A stretch of DNA of 64,000 nt, from positions 3,906,001-3,970,000 of the forward strand of contig OX595985.1 in NCBI GenBank assembly GCA_951394045.1, read 5' to 3'. Shown piece after piece: positions 34,232 to 48,047 of the stretch. The notes beneath the pieces are model-generated. The model searched no databases and was not told the origin of the DNA. It saw nothing but the letters and a program-made list of their open reading frames with translations. Numbering within the stretch: position 1 is the first letter of the stretch; every line of letters starts with the position of its first letter. Position numbers and translations under genes: made by a program. This stretch comes from Nitzschia sp. DOCU1. Taxonomy: Eukaryota; Bacillariophyta; Bacillariophyceae; Bacillariales; Bacillariaceae.

Positions 34232-34591
34232 ATGGCTAACCCTCAAGCTGACTTTGCAACCGATGTACTTGGTTTTACTGATGTTCTTTGTGATGTGTTG
34301 ATTGCTGATGGCATCTACCAGATCTCCACGCTCCAGGACATGACCGATCACAATGTGAATGAGGTTTGTGTTGCTCTTCATAAGCCAGGTGGTTTGGTTC
34401 CCAACCCCCAGGCTCAGGGGCCGAACGCTATCACGAAAGCACCCCCTCATGTCATGAATCCTGGCGTGACTCTTCCAAAGGAGAAGTTTCTCCGCCAAGT
34501 CTCTTACTATGTTTTTGCAGAAGGATTACTTGTGTCTTTCATCGCTGACCACCCGTTTATGTGTTGCTACTTCTGTTCTATGTGCCGATGA
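34232..34591 (+). pseudogene. Copia-E gag, N-terminal fragment
   Basis: 119 codons from an ATG in ACCATGG. The layout (short helical N-terminus, then HKPGG, then KFLRQVSYYV) parallels the gag at 48.0 kb, which has RRPGG and KRFRQLAYYM at matching spacing. It stops soon after, and the rest of gag is gone. Confidence 0.6.
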
Positions 34592-34692
34592 CCGGCCCAC
34601 TCAAAAGTCCACTGGATGAGTCCTGACATGAGTCCTGTTGGCCGATTCACTGGAATGGCTCTCAAACTCTTAGTCATTGTTATGATGTAATC

Positions 34693-34888
34693 GAACATGC
34701 GACCGGTCATTCATTTTGTGAATGACTTTTCCCACGTGTAAATAACACATGTATATTTATTCATTTGGATATTTCAATTCATCAATAGCATTGCCTTCTA
34801 ACTAGGCGTCCCAAGTCTTGGCTAGCTACGACTTATCTTCACCCATGGTCTGAATTATTTCCTTGCTCTAAATACATCTCCTCTAGTG
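34693..34888 (-). repeat. Internal fragment of a Gypsy LTR
   Basis: 196 bp matching the middle of the Gypsy LTRs in reverse orientation, without either LTR end. It is one of the most diverged copies and shows compensatory changes in two LTR hairpins. Confidence 0.8.
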
Positions 34889-35004
34889 TATGGAACAGGT
34901 AACGGACCTGTGCACTATGCTCCCCTACCTTGGAGTCCTGATTTACGGGAAGAGCCACATGTTTGGTTATAATGAGTTGGTCATTAATAGTTCTGCTAAG
35001 CCCC
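34889..35004 (+). pseudogene. Copia-E RNase H, left piece
   Basis: Reads GKSHMFGYNELVINSS and ends AKPHK, the Copia RNase H block before the conserved LHKxHTxLSFH segment. It is broken at 35005 by the TIR element; the right piece begins near 40726. Confidence 0.7.
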
Positions 35005-35048
35005 ATAAACCGTTTGCGCGCGGAGCGAGGTGTCCAGCTCCGTGAATG

Positions 35049-39966
<4,918 letters not shown>

Positions 39967-39991
39967 CCTTCAAACGGGAGTTTTAAAACTG

Positions 39992-40609
39992 TGCCCTATC
40001 CCGGGGGTGACGAAATAAAAGTAGAAGACAATTGTAATTGTGAGACCTATGTTACATCTATTTGCATTCATTCCAACAACAAGATTGACGAGACGAAAGA
40101 TTTTCGTCTTTCAAATATTTGCGACCGATCGTTCATTTTGTGAACGTCTTTCCCCGCGCGTAAATAACGCGCATATATTCTATTCATTCGGATATGTCGA
40201 TTCCTCGTATCGTCGCCTTCTAACTAGGCGTCCCTAGTCCTGGCTAGCTATGACTCCTCGTCGCCCATGGTCTGAATTATTTCCTTGCTCTAAATACATC
40301 TCCTCTATTAGGCGATGCATATTTACTACTTAGATTGTAGGCATGCCGTTGGCAAGGGACTCTATGGGTTAGTCGAATGTTACTATGCAATATACTACAG
40401 AGCGCTTCCATGTGTAACGCTACGACTGCTTTGATCGTTGCGTCGGTGCGCCGTCAGCGACGACGTCACCGTTTGTTCGTGTCCGTGTCCGTTAGCCGTC
40501 TGTACGTTGTCCGTCAGGCGGACGACTCCGTTCGTCTACGACTACTAAGACTACCAGCGTGTAGGACTAATATGACTAAACTATTTACGCGTCTCTGTGG
40601 GGTATGGCA
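39992..40609 (-). repeat. Gypsy-D 5' LTR (618 bp)
   Basis: Almost identical to the 3' LTR. On the element strand it is followed by the AGTTTTAAAACT palindrome and then by the gag ATG 25 nt later. Confidence 0.95.
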
Positions 40610-40725
40610 GAATGGGCCGCCAGCGATAACTCGTGTTGTACGCAAACTCCTAATTTACTGGGATAACTATCACATGCTCCGAATTTTCGGAGCTGGACAC
40701 CTCGCTCCACGCGCAAACGGTTTAT

Positions 40726-40988
40726 TCCAAGCTACATAAGTGCCACACTGGCCTTAGCTTCCACTGCGTTTGCGAGGCTATTGCTGCAGGTATCTTGGGC
40801 TTTTATCACATGCCTGGCAACGAGAATCCCACCAATATCCTCTCAAAGCATTGGGGATATCAGCAGATTTGGGTGCAGCTCAAACCGCGTATGTTCTACG
40901 CCAGTGATGTGGCAGACATGGAGGAATCAGTGTTCGAGGAAGAGGAAGAAGAGAGGGAGAACACCGCCCCGAGCGCAAAGGAGGGGAG
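40726..40988 (+). pseudogene. Copia-E RNase H C-terminus
   Basis: Reads [17 protein letters not shown], then FYHMPGNENPTNILSKHWGYQ, the typical end of Copia RNase H, followed by an acidic tail and a stop near 41001. The frame is offset by one base from the left piece, so an indel accompanied the TIR insertion. The purine tract AAAGGAGGGGAG precedes the LTR. Confidence 0.75.
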
Positions 40989-41096
40989 TGTTAGAAAGTA
41001 GCTAGGCGAATATCACACGCACACGCAGTGGAATACCCAGAGTGATGCTCAAAGATGAGTGACCACCGATTGGCGGCATATGCAGAGTATCTAACA
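40989..41096 (+). repeat. Copia-E 3' LTR (108 bp)
   Basis: It starts TGTTAGA and ends TCTAACA, perfect 7-bp inverted ends, directly after a purine tract. It is very short for an LTR, and no partner copy was found. Confidence 0.55.
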
Positions 41097-41696
41097 CTCA
41101 CAATATTAGAACTTTGTTTACGCCATCGTATTGCCAACCCAAATCCCCACAAGCTAAGTATATTGATCGCCTCTACTAGCGAAGAGAGGCTATAGTAGCT
41201 GTTGTTGGTTCTCTTCGATCGTTCGTAGAGAATCCCCAGCATTGTCGTACAAGCGCCGCCGCATATCTGTTGATTGTCCTCGCGTTTGTTTGCGTTTCCG
41301 AAGAGTTCCGAGCGAATTCTTAATGCGGTTGTCTAGAGGAGTACTACTCCCATCCTCAGGTTGTCACCGGCAGTGGCCCAAGAAGATTCTATCAAACTCC
41401 CGAAACCACCAATTTCGCTTGCTTGGTGAAAGAGAAGGACAGTGCGAAATGAGAATCCACACACGTCAAAAATAGCCGGAATGAGAGGCCTTTCCAACCG
41501 ACTAAAGGCTGAAAGGGTAGTTGGAGGAGAAAAAGGAAAAGGGGAATCAGAGAAGAGGGAATATCCCCAAAAGGCAGAAAGGCACTCTGAAGCCACCTCA
41601 TCACCATGGCGGAAGCATGGATATTTGATACCCGCCGTGCAGCTTGTATTCATTCTCTTACAAACAATGTATTCTCTCTCCCCCCCCCCCCCCATC
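41097..41696. other. Upstream region of the ferrochelatase gene
   Basis: 600 bp with no supported gene. It ends with a run of 14 C (41680-41693) only three bases before the chosen ATG. An in-frame ATG at about 41668 (MYSLSPPPP) would read through the C-run. Confidence 0.45.
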
Positions 41697-42680
41697 ATGA
41701 TAGCTCGAACTTTCCGCTCCTCTACTTTGCTCTTTGCACTTTTGTCCTGCACGGGCATCCTCCTGCTCTCGCCCAGAACCGCATGGGCATTTTCTTCCCT
41801 TTCTTCTTCTCCTTGGTCGTCGACCGCTACTACACGACTAAAGCAAGCCACAAACGACGACCAACAGCCTGATCTCTTTGAGTATTTCGACCCTCTATTG
41901 AGTCCACATGCGTATCCCAACGGAATTTCTCCCGACGAGAAACCACTCAAAGCCGTTCCTCCGCCACCGCCGTCAGCTTTTAAGAATCCCTTTGGCATTG
42001 ACTACATGGCTCAAAAACAACAACCATTGCCAAACGAGGACGACAGTTTGCGTTGGAAGAGTCGCGAGGGAGAAGAGGATGATCTGTTCGATTACTTTGA
42101 TCCGTTATTAAGCCCACATTCCTATCCGAATGGAATTATAAACACCAAGACCAAGGCATTGGAGGAGGACGATCGATACAATCCATTGAAACTGAACAGT
42201 GAGGTTATGAGTGGAAATACTTTGCCAGGAAGCGCTCCAAAAACGATTGGAATCTTGCTCATGGATCACGGATCTCGTAATCCGGAAAGCAATGCCCGGC
42301 TTCATCACTTGGCGGAACTTTATCAAATGGCAATGGGCGGCAGCAGCGGCAGTTCCTCGGTACAATCTTCTACTAGTCAGATTATCGTCAAGGCGGCGCA
42401 CATGGAAATTGCGAATCCTAGTATTCCAGAGGGACTTCAAGCCTTGTTGGATCATGGTGTCGATGAAATTGTATGTCATCCCTACTTTTTGAGTCCGGGA
42501 CGGCACGTGATGCAAGACATTCCCACCATTGTCCGACAAGCCATTGAGGATTTGTCGATTAAGATTCCAGTCATCACGACCGATCCGGTGGGATCCAATA
42601 CACAACTCATGATTGGTGCCATTCATTCCTTGGTAAGGGAGCATTCGCAAGTACTTCGACAAGAAAGGACGGGCAATTAG
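41697..42680 (+). CDS. sirB: Sirohydrochlorin ferrochelatase (CbiX/SirB type), plastid-targeted
   Basis: 327 aa. The enzyme inserts Fe2+ into sirohydrochlorin, the last step of siroheme synthesis, which supplies the cofactor of plastid nitrite and sulfite reductases. The CbiX domain covers about residues 182-322: IGILLMDHGSRNP with the metal-binding His (191) and CHPYFLSPGRH (His 261, 270). Short form with one CbiX domain. The N-terminus is a signal peptide (STLLFALLSCTGILLLSP) ending TAWA|F, the A-F plastid-import site of diatoms. Between transit peptide and enzyme is a linker in which a 19-residue motif occurs twice (59-77 and 129-147). It converges with the CAP-D3 gene, with 52 bp between the stops. 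Confidence 0.85.
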   Translation: MIARTFRSSTLLFALLSCTGILLLSPRTAWAFSSLSSSPWSSTATTRLKQATNDDQQPDLFEYFDPLLSPHAYPNGISPDEKPLKAVPPPPPSAFKNPFGIDYMAQKQQPLPNEDDSLRWKSREGEEDDLFDYFDPLLSPHSYPNGIINTKTKALEEDDRYNPLKLNSEVMSGNTLPGSAPKTIGILLMDHGSRNPESNARLHHLAELYQMAMGGSSGSSSVQSSTSQIIVKAAHMEIANPSIPEGLQALLDHGVDEIVCHPYFLSPGRHVMQDIPTIVRQAIEDLSIKIPVITTDPVGSNTQLMIGAIHSLVREHSQVLRQERTGN

Positions 42681-42732
42681 CAACAAATAGAATAATAAGC
42701 ATTCATATGTTAACAGGTTTGATGTACACACA

Positions 42733-45700
42733 CTACGAGTAGGCCTCATTCGCAATATTGGCGGCGTGTTGACGAGCATCGTACTCGATCTCTTGCAACA
42801 AAGTAGGATCATTTGCCAGAAATTCCTTTACTTCCGTTTTGTATGCCTGGAAGATATCAAGAAGATAGGTCATGAGATCCTTGAGAAGCGGCGAACAACT
42901 TGACTGGAGCTTGGTCTTGAGATTGCACAAAATGGGAAGGACAATCTCAATCAACTGTTTTCGACTAATCTTGGAGAGCAAGCGGTTCTTGGCGATGGAA
43001 ACTTGACGACTTGGATTGGGTACGTTGGGATCGTCCATCAGATCATCGTCTTGAATCTTGCCCACTTTGATACCCTTGCTCGTCAAAATCGCAAAGGCGT
43101 CCGTCACGACATTCCAGGCACTCTGCATTTTGGGACCGAAATCTTGATTCTTCATTTGGCAAACCTTGCCCAAATCGCCTTCACTACTGACCGCCTCCCC
43201 CAAAACCTCCTTGGCAAGCCGGGCCGTCACTCCAATCTTCTCTTCGTCGCTCAATTTGCTCATGAGAAATTCGTACATGCGTCGTCGACGAAGTCGGCCT
43301 AGCTCCCCAGACAAATAGATGCCGTCAAAGCCAACGGCAATGCCGCTGCCACCATCCCCTTGGTTGGCAGCGGCAACATAGATAGGATGCGCGGTGCACT
43401 TGTTCAACACAAACAAGGCCTCCACAAAATGATTGAAAAACAGCTTCGGGTTACGGTTGGAAAGTGGGCCGCTCAAAACACTCTCTGCCAAAGTTGCAAC
43501 CTCTTCATTTTCGTCCGAACAGGCGACAAGGAAGCGATGAAATAGGAGGCCACGCCACTTGATGTAGTCTTGCAACAAGAGGCTGGAAAGCAGCAACACC
43601 GCGTGCTTGCGTGTGATGGCAGATCCATTAGTATTGCTTTGGAGCATGTTCGTTTCCGGATCGGAAGCCCCCGATTGAAGACAAGACGCCATGACAGGCA
43701 AGTACCGATCGGCCATGTTGGTGTAACGAACACACAAATCACCCAAAACAAGCAAAGCGTTGCTCTGAACGGCGGGGCTGGTGTTCGCCACGGGCGTCTG
43801 CAGCTCGCGAGCCAAGAGATTCAAAGAATTCTTGGCCAAGATGTCATCCCGCAAGCAAAGTTTCCCCAACACTGTAAACGCATGCGCACGAATCAAAGTG
43901 GGCGTCACTGCGGTGTGATAAGACCCCGGCAGAGTTGGCGGAAGAAGAGTCTGCACCAGTTCTTGTAAACGCTTGGAGGGTTTTTCATGCATGCCCCGAA
44001 GTGGATCCTCATTTTCGCTCTTGCCAGTGCGGGCGTCCACTTCATCATCGTCTGCACGAAACCCTACCATGGACAATTCGCCCACGCAAAACAAGGCTCG
44101 TACCAATCGCTTTTGGCAATCCATCGATGAGCCCCGGACTTCGACGTACTTGACAAACAACGCCATTTCATCTTCGCAGGCTTGATACACGGATTGAATC
44201 CAAACTGAACATGCAGCTTTAGCCTTGAAAGTGTTTAAACGAGCCGTAATGGCGGACAAGGCCTGAATGGAAGCCCCCGTAACCTCGGGAGGAAAACTCA
44301 AGCTCTTGATTTCAAGGTGCAACTCGGAATGAATGGTGCTAGCAGCCTCTTCATCCAAACCCGGAGCGAGACGCGAAATCACGCAGAGACAAGATCTCAA
44401 AGTACCATGCAACCAAGCACTAGGTGTATGACAGCAGCGGTCCAACAAAACTCTCCAAGCAGTACCACACAAGGTCTCCAAGATAGGGGTTTTGGTAGTC
44501 TGGACCATTGCTTTGACTTGCTTCGAAGACGCGGCAGAAAGCAGTAGAGCCTCCAGCAAACACCAGACACCCATGACTTGAGCCTCGGACGTCTCTTGGT
44601 CTTTCACGGATTCTTCCGCCACCTTGGCGGCATGCTTCCACAAGCGCATCTGGATACGATCCGGGGCATCCAAGGTCATTTGACGCAGAGCTGTATGAAG
44701 CGCTTGTTTGCTGCCCTTGGAGGCCCCCTGACTCCCACTCGAAGTGGCCACGTGCGCCAAGAGACGCCAGGCTGCGGCTTGTGCCACACCATTGAAATCC
44801 CCATCCTCCATCGAACAAAGCAACGGAGAAATAACAACTTGATCCAAGCTTCCAATGGCTTTGGAAGCCACCTCTTCATCCAGCACCATTGGCAGGACAC
44901 AAGTCGACCATGCCTGCTCCAACAAGGATCCCACGCTTGGATGATCTAAATGAGTTTCCAAGAGGCTTGTAATGGATTCCGCTGCAGCCTTACGAACTAA
45001 CAGGCTTGCATCTTGACACAATTCGCAAAAGGTCGTAATGTATAGATCCGACAAAAAGCCTGGATCCGACAACAAGACCTGCTTGAGCGCCAGAACTGCC
45101 GCCTTTCGGACCGTAGCCGTTTCATCCTTCAAGGCTCGTTTGCGCAACGAAGACATGAGGTCGGTGTCCAGCCACTCGGGGTGTACAGCCGTCGCGGCTT
45201 CAATGGATGTGGCAGCACGAGCCCGGACAGCTGCCAATTTGTCCACTAAGCGCCCTTGCAAGGCTTTCCATAATGCAGCGGGCAAGGCCATGGTACCATC
45301 TTCATCGCTACCGGTGAAAGCTGGCGTGTCGGGCGCGGGAGCCGTACCACCATGACCCGGGCCTTCCGAGTTTCGATCCACTGCCACTTTGTCTTCTTGG
45401 TGGGTTGACAACCAATCTTCGGCCAAGATGCGTCCCAACAATTCGCAAGCTACCAGTCGATGACATGATACCTTGGATTTGGCCAACTTGAGCAAATACC
45501 GCAAGAAATGAGCCCGTTCCGCTAAAGGAAGGGCTGGCGTGCAGCTGACAATAGCATCCACAGTCGGACCACGAGCACTCGCTCGCTCCAATCCTTGAGT
45601 AGTGGCGAGCTTTTGCAACAGGCTCACAAACACCGACCAGACTGGTCTAGGCTTGGAGTGCAAGGACGACAAAGGTGTCAACCCTACAGTGCCTGTGGAA

Positions 45701-46995
45701 GATCGACGCCCCTTGAGTGCTGGAGACAAAAGAGGTGTTTGTCCGGTGATAGTTCCGGGTGCGTCGACACTGGAACGTCTCCTACGACCGGGAGTTTTGC
45801 CAGTAGCGGGCGTTACGAGACCACCGCTAGAACGCCTTCGGCGTCTAGAAGGAGTCTGATGATTAGTAGTCTCTCCCAATGACGATCGGCGACCTTTTGA
45901 AACATTGAGGGACGATCTGGTGAATCCTTCCATTAAACCTTGCAAAACTGTGGCAGCGGCAAGATGCGCATCTACCTTGCCCTTTTCGCCATTTGGCAAA
46001 ATTTCCTTGAATTGAAGCAAGTGCAAGAGTCCCCGCATCACCAGAATAGCCGTTTCGTGTTGACGGGCAGTGCCACTACTGCTGGATGTTTCCGTTCTGG
46101 CATGTGTCAAACAAGCTTGCAGAGCCGTTGAAGCCTTGGCCATAATCCTGGTTGCGATTTGAGGCTCCTGCTTATACGAAGACAAGACGGATTGAAAGGC
46201 GGCCGTGGTGCCAAACGAGGCACACAGAGCGTCCAAGACAACTTCTCTGGCTTCAAAGGACCAGCTGGCAAATTCTCTCTGCTGCGGGATACCACACACA
46301 GCCAAGGCCACTTTCAAACCAAGCTGAAGCACATTTTCCTGCGAGCCTTCCAAAAGGTTCATGGTGTCTTCTTCATCTTCACTATCTTTCGAGTCATACG
46401 TGCTTTGACGAGCCTTTTTCTTGGGCGGTGACTTGGTGGGCGATTTCGGCGGCTTGCCAGAAGGAGCCCCCGGTTTGGAAGGCACGCCAGTCACAAGTTC
46501 GTCTTCTCGGCCACAGCATTCCAGAGACCATCGGCGTACGACAGCCGTCAAAGCAGTCAGCCACTCTAAATCCACTAGACCACTGCCTAAAGCCCCTGGA
46601 AGATTCAAGACCTGCGCATACAGCCACGCCGCTTGTACCGCAGGCAAGGTCAACGTTCGCGCATTGGTGCTGGCTTCGAGAATTTCTTCATTGGCGGCGA
46701 CATCTTGCGTTGCAGGCAGAAGCGATTGGCTATCGACACGATCTCGCAAGAGGGGACCTACAAAAGGTCCCAGCGCCGAGGCTTGATCCCCCAGAACACC
46801 ACGCAACGATGGTGATTCCTGTTTGGAGCCACCAGAAACGAGTGCGTGTGCGAGTTGACTACACAAACGGCCCTGACGTTCCAAAGTTTCGACTACGGAA
46901 CTGACGTCACTGGCGTCATCCTCTGGTGGGGAATGAGAATTCTCGCTCTCCAAGAGATGCTGAAAGGCATTTGAGATTGTACAGGTAGCTGTCAT
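42733..46995 (-). CDS. NCAPD3: Condensin II subunit CAP-D3
   Basis: 1420 aa from the ATG at 46995; the frame upstream has only a GTG. It is a HEAT-repeat protein almost throughout. The C-terminal half has the Cnd1-type block: ALLVLGDLCVRYTNMADRYL, RKHAVLLLSSLLLQDYIKWRG and FFNHFVEALFVLN, then RRMYEFLMSKLSDEEK. These match the order and wording I remember for animal and plant CAP-D3 better than CAP-D2. Condensin II shapes mitotic chromosomes together with SMC2/SMC4, CAP-H2 and CAP-G2. A disordered insert near residues 370-445 holds four RRSS or RRRRSS sites and several TP/SP sites. The protein ends soon after the conserved part and lacks the long C-terminal tail of the human protein. No intron is apparent. 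Confidence 0.85.
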   Translation of the reverse strand: MTATCTISNAFQHLLESENSHSPPEDDASDVSSVVETLERQGRLCSQLAHALVSGGSKQESPSLRGVLGDQASALGPFVGPLLRDRVDSQSLLPATQDVAANEEILEASTNARTLTLPAVQAAWLYAQVLNLPGALGSGLVDLEWLTALTAVVRRWSLECCGREDELVTGVPSKPGAPSGKPPKSPTKSPPKKKARQSTYDSKDSEDEEDTMNLLEGSQENVLQLGLKVALAVCGIPQQREFASWSFEAREVVLDALCASFGTTAAFQSVLSSYKQEPQIATRIMAKASTALQACLTHARTETSSSSGTARQHETAILVMRGLLHLLQFKEILPNGEKGKVDAHLAAATVLQGLMEGFTRSSLNVSKGRRSSLGETTNHQTPSRRRRRSSGGLVTPATGKTPGRRRRSSVDAPGTITGQTPLLSPALKGRRSSTGTVGLTPLSSLHSKPRPVWSVFVSLLQKLATTQGLERASARGPTVDAIVSCTPALPLAERAHFLRYLLKLAKSKVSCHRLVACELLGRILAEDWLSTHQEDKVAVDRNSEGPGHGGTAPAPDTPAFTGSDEDGTMALPAALWKALQGRLVDKLAAVRARAATSIEAATAVHPEWLDTDLMSSLRKRALKDETATVRKAAVLALKQVLLSDPGFLSDLYITTFCELCQDASLLVRKAAAESITSLLETHLDHPSVGSLLEQAWSTCVLPMVLDEEVASKAIGSLDQVVISPLLCSMEDGDFNGVAQAAAWRLLAHVATSSGSQGASKGSKQALHTALRQMTLDAPDRIQMRLWKHAAKVAEESVKDQETSEAQVMGVWCLLEALLLSAASSKQVKAMVQTTKTPILETLCGTAWRVLLDRCCHTPSAWLHGTLRSCLCVISRLAPGLDEEAASTIHSELHLEIKSLSFPPEVTGASIQALSAITARLNTFKAKAACSVWIQSVYQACEDEMALFVKYVEVRGSSMDCQKRLVRALFCVGELSMVGFRADDDEVDARTGKSENEDPLRGMHEKPSKRLQELVQTLLPPTLPGSYHTAVTPTLIRAHAFTVLGKLCLRDDILAKNSLNLLARELQTPVANTSPAVQSNALLVLGDLCVRYTNMADRYLPVMASCLQSGASDPETNMLQSNTNGSAITRKHAVLLLSSLLLQDYIKWRGLLFHRFLVACSDENEEVATLAESVLSGPLSNRNPKLFFNHFVEALFVLNKCTAHPIYVAAANQGDGGSGIAVGFDGIYLSGELGRLRRRRMYEFLMSKLSDEEKIGVTARLAKEVLGEAVSSEGDLGKVCQMKNQDFGPKMQSAWNVVTDAFAILTSKGIKVGKIQDDDLMDDPNVPNPSRQVSIAKNRLLSKISRKQLIEIVLPILCNLKTKLQSSCSPLLKDLMTYLLDIFQAYKTEVKEFLANDPTLLQEIEYDARQHAANIANEAYS

Positions 46996-47296
46996 GGTCA
47001 ATACAAAAAAATGCACGAAGTTGTGGACGATGTCGATGATTTTGGTGCAGGCCCGCCCCCTCGATCACGACAGTAGCCCAAACGGCATGTAGAAATTGCG
47101 TGGAAAGGATACATGCTGGCACGCGCGAAGGAGCTCATTTTTGAATTTTGGGCTTCTCTCGAAAACTGGCGCGCGCAGCGCAATCGATGACCATCTCTGG
47201 AATTAGATTGGTCGTCTTAGTCGATTGTAGAACTCGATCCAGCGGGCACGATGAGTTCTGCGTTTCTATTGGCCGCCGCGCCTCTGGTGATCGAAG
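46996..47296. other. Upstream region of CAP-D3
   Basis: About 300 bp of host sequence with no supported gene. Before the two Copia insertions it would have been one short region shared with the TPR-like gene, now at 57.8 kb. Confidence 0.5.
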
Positions 47297-47300
47297 GATA

Positions 47301-47456
47301 CCGTTATTTCCCCGAAGAAGTGGCATGGTTTAGTCTAAGTAGTCAAGCCGGGTGTTCGTATCCCGCGCGGTAATGCCATAATATTTTATGTTGATGATCT
47401 TATTACATGTTACTACTTTGTCGAGTGGATCCGCGCCACTCACTCGGTGATTTCTC
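47301..47456 (+). repeat. Copia-F 5' LTR (156 bp)
   Basis: Two substitutions separate it from the 3' copy (ATTTTATG versus ATTCAATG). It contains a tRNA-like segment at 47321-47378. Confidence 0.8.
47321..47378 (+). other. tRNA-like segment inside the Copia-F LTR
   Basis: The 58 nt begin TGGCAT and end ATGCCA, which pair like an acceptor stem. Inside are a near-consensus Pol III A box (TAGTCTAAGTAG) and B box (GTTCGTATCC). There is no anticodon arm, so it is not a working tRNA. The same segment lies at 53828-53885 in the 3' LTR. Confidence 0.4.
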
Positions 47457-48047
47457 GGTTTATCAGACCCAAATGCTATCTACAACACCTGGGGAGGTGT
47501 CGACAATACCTGGCTCTTCGATTGATGAAGGGAGAGTCGGCGAAAGAGCGAAAAGAAAGAGGCTCATGGTCGTCAACCATGTTTCGTGTCGAGCATCGCG
47601 AAACGACGATTCAGCTGGCGTTGCTCGCTTCGGGCACGCGCAGCCATCTCGCCACACGGGTGGACGCACCCACAAACGCACTATGCTCGGTGCACGGCAG
47701 CACGGGTTTTCTCCGGCGTCATGTATGGCAATGAAGGTCTTGAAACGGAGAAACCCATATAAATAAAATCGACCACGTCAGACGGAGCATATGTCTTCGC
47801 CTTGATGGGCATATACAATTGACGACGTGTCACCTCATTTCTTACCCTTTAACCCAATCAGATGTCCTGAACATGAAAAGGAAATTCCAAAAGGATGTGC
47901 TGCATTCCAATGCAAATGGCCTACATCTCGGATCGATGTTTCGGGATGCTTCCGATGCGTCTCTGGAATGATGTTTTGTGTTCCCTCACACCGAGACTTT
48001 TGTTTTCTTGACAACTTGTTGCTTTATCTTGTTCCGTTTCCGTTGCG

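Noticed and set aside
47321..47378. A true tRNA gene
   Set aside because: There is no anticodon arm, the T arm is imperfect and it sits in an LTR repeated at both ends of Copia-F.
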